Source: Dorea sp. (GTDB lineage: Bacteria; Bacillota_A; Clostridia; Lachnospirales; Lachnospiraceae). Taken from it: DNA of 6,280 nucleotides. Where the stretch lies: the NCBI GenBank assembly GCA_016295505.1, contig JAEDLC010000106.1, forward strand, positions 1 to 6,280, in the 5' to 3' direction. Numbering within the stretch: the stretch's first letter is position 1; every line of letters begins with the position of its first letter. A program made the translations under genes and the position numbers. This document shows positions 6,161 through 6,280 of the stretch, piece after piece. A model generated the notes under the pieces. That model did not search any database, was not told the DNA's origin, and saw only the letters and a list, made by a program, of their open reading frames with translations.

Positions 6161-6200
6161 AAAAAAGGATATCATATATGTATCATCAGATATGATATCC
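6161..6200 (-). terminator. Rho-independent terminator between dapA and dapB (possible attenuator)
   Basis: A perfect 11-bp inverted repeat (6167-6177 and 6190-6200, GGATATCATAT type) with a 12-nt loop, followed on the minus strand by six consecutive T (6161-6166). It begins 42 nt after the dapA stop and ends about 28 nt before the dapB start. The stem is AT-rich, so termination may be partial and leave some read-through into dapB. Confidence 0.75.
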
Positions 6201-6214
6201 CTCTTATCTTTATT

Positions 6215-6243
6215 ATTCTATATTGTACAACATTTTCTGTAAT
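6215..6243 (-). promoter_or_regulatory. Weak candidate promoter for dapB
   Basis: On the minus strand, ATTACA (6238-6243) and TAGAAT (6215-6220) are 17 bp apart and sit just past the end of the upstream gene. Transcription would begin near 6208, placing the T6 hairpin inside the dapB leader. The -35 is 4/6 and the AT-rich setting makes chance matches likely. Confidence 0.27.
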
Positions 6244-6280
6244 TAAGCCAGTTTAATACCAAATTCCTTCATTGCCTTTG
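6243..6280 (-). CDS. dapA: C-terminal end of a gene, probably dapA (4-hydroxy-tetrahydrodipicolinate synthase)
   Basis: Only the last 11 full codons and a TAA stop are visible, reading KAMKEFGIKLA. This short helix-like tail resembles the C-terminus of many bacterial DapA proteins (a 'lxeyGll' kind of ending), and dapA directly before dapB is a common Firmicutes arrangement. Identity therefore rests mainly on context, since eleven residues cannot prove the family. The terminator after the stop supports that this is a genuine gene end. Confidence 0.6.
   Translation of the reverse strand, partial: KAMKEFGIKLA

Noticed and set aside
6133..6242. Lysine riboswitch (L-box) ahead of dapB
   Set aside because: The gap is only 110 bp, too short for the roughly 170-nt L-box core, and it is mostly the terminator hairpin and AT-rich sequence.
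1..6280. CRISPR array, tRNA or rRNA genes, transposase or phage genes
   Set aside because: No regularly spaced repeats, cloverleaf folds, rRNA segments or recombinase motifs were seen; the window is ordinary core chromosome apart from the intergenic repeat.

Overview
The window looks like a conserved chromosomal segment from a low-to-moderate GC, anaerobic Firmicute, most likely a Lachnospiraceae-type Clostridia. The reasons are a class III (Firmicutes-type) fructose-1,6-bisphosphatase, strong AGGAGG-type ribosome binding sites, short AT-rich promoters, and an orphan HisA of the 'eukaryotic' subtype, which I recall from some Clostridia. All genes lie on the minus strand, so transcription runs from high to low coordinates. 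Genus and species cannot be fixed from the sequence alone.

In transcription order, the right edge holds only the last 11 codons plus stop of a gene that is probably dapA. A stem-loop with a T6 tail follows, then dapB (dihydrodipicolinate reductase), giving a lysine/diaminopimelate pair. Next, 72 bp downstream of dapB's stop and with no convincing terminator between, comes fbp (class III FBPase, 650 aa; gluconeogenesis). A candidate promoter overlapping the 3' end of fbp leads into a small Asn-rich lipoprotein gene, which ends at a perfect 19-bp stem terminator. An isolated hisA follows, with its own extended -10 promoter. A 326-bp intergenic region then carries a composite palindromic repeat (two long hairpins inside a short outer inverted repeat) and a good secA promoter. 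The window ends inside secA: 546 complete codons of the preprotein translocase ATPase are present and the C-terminal third lies beyond position 1.

The genes serve separate housekeeping tasks (cell wall/lysine precursor supply, gluconeogenesis, histidine synthesis, protein export) and do not form one pathway. I see no phage, IS element, CRISPR array, tRNA or rRNA, and no convincing undescribed multi-gene system. The parts most worth a second look are the composite repeat between hisA and secA, the stand-alone eukaryotic-type HisA, the Asn-rich lipoprotein, and the terminator/possible attenuator ahead of dapB. Three start codons (hisA, lipoprotein, dapB) are placed downstream of the longest open frame because the ribosome binding sites demand it.
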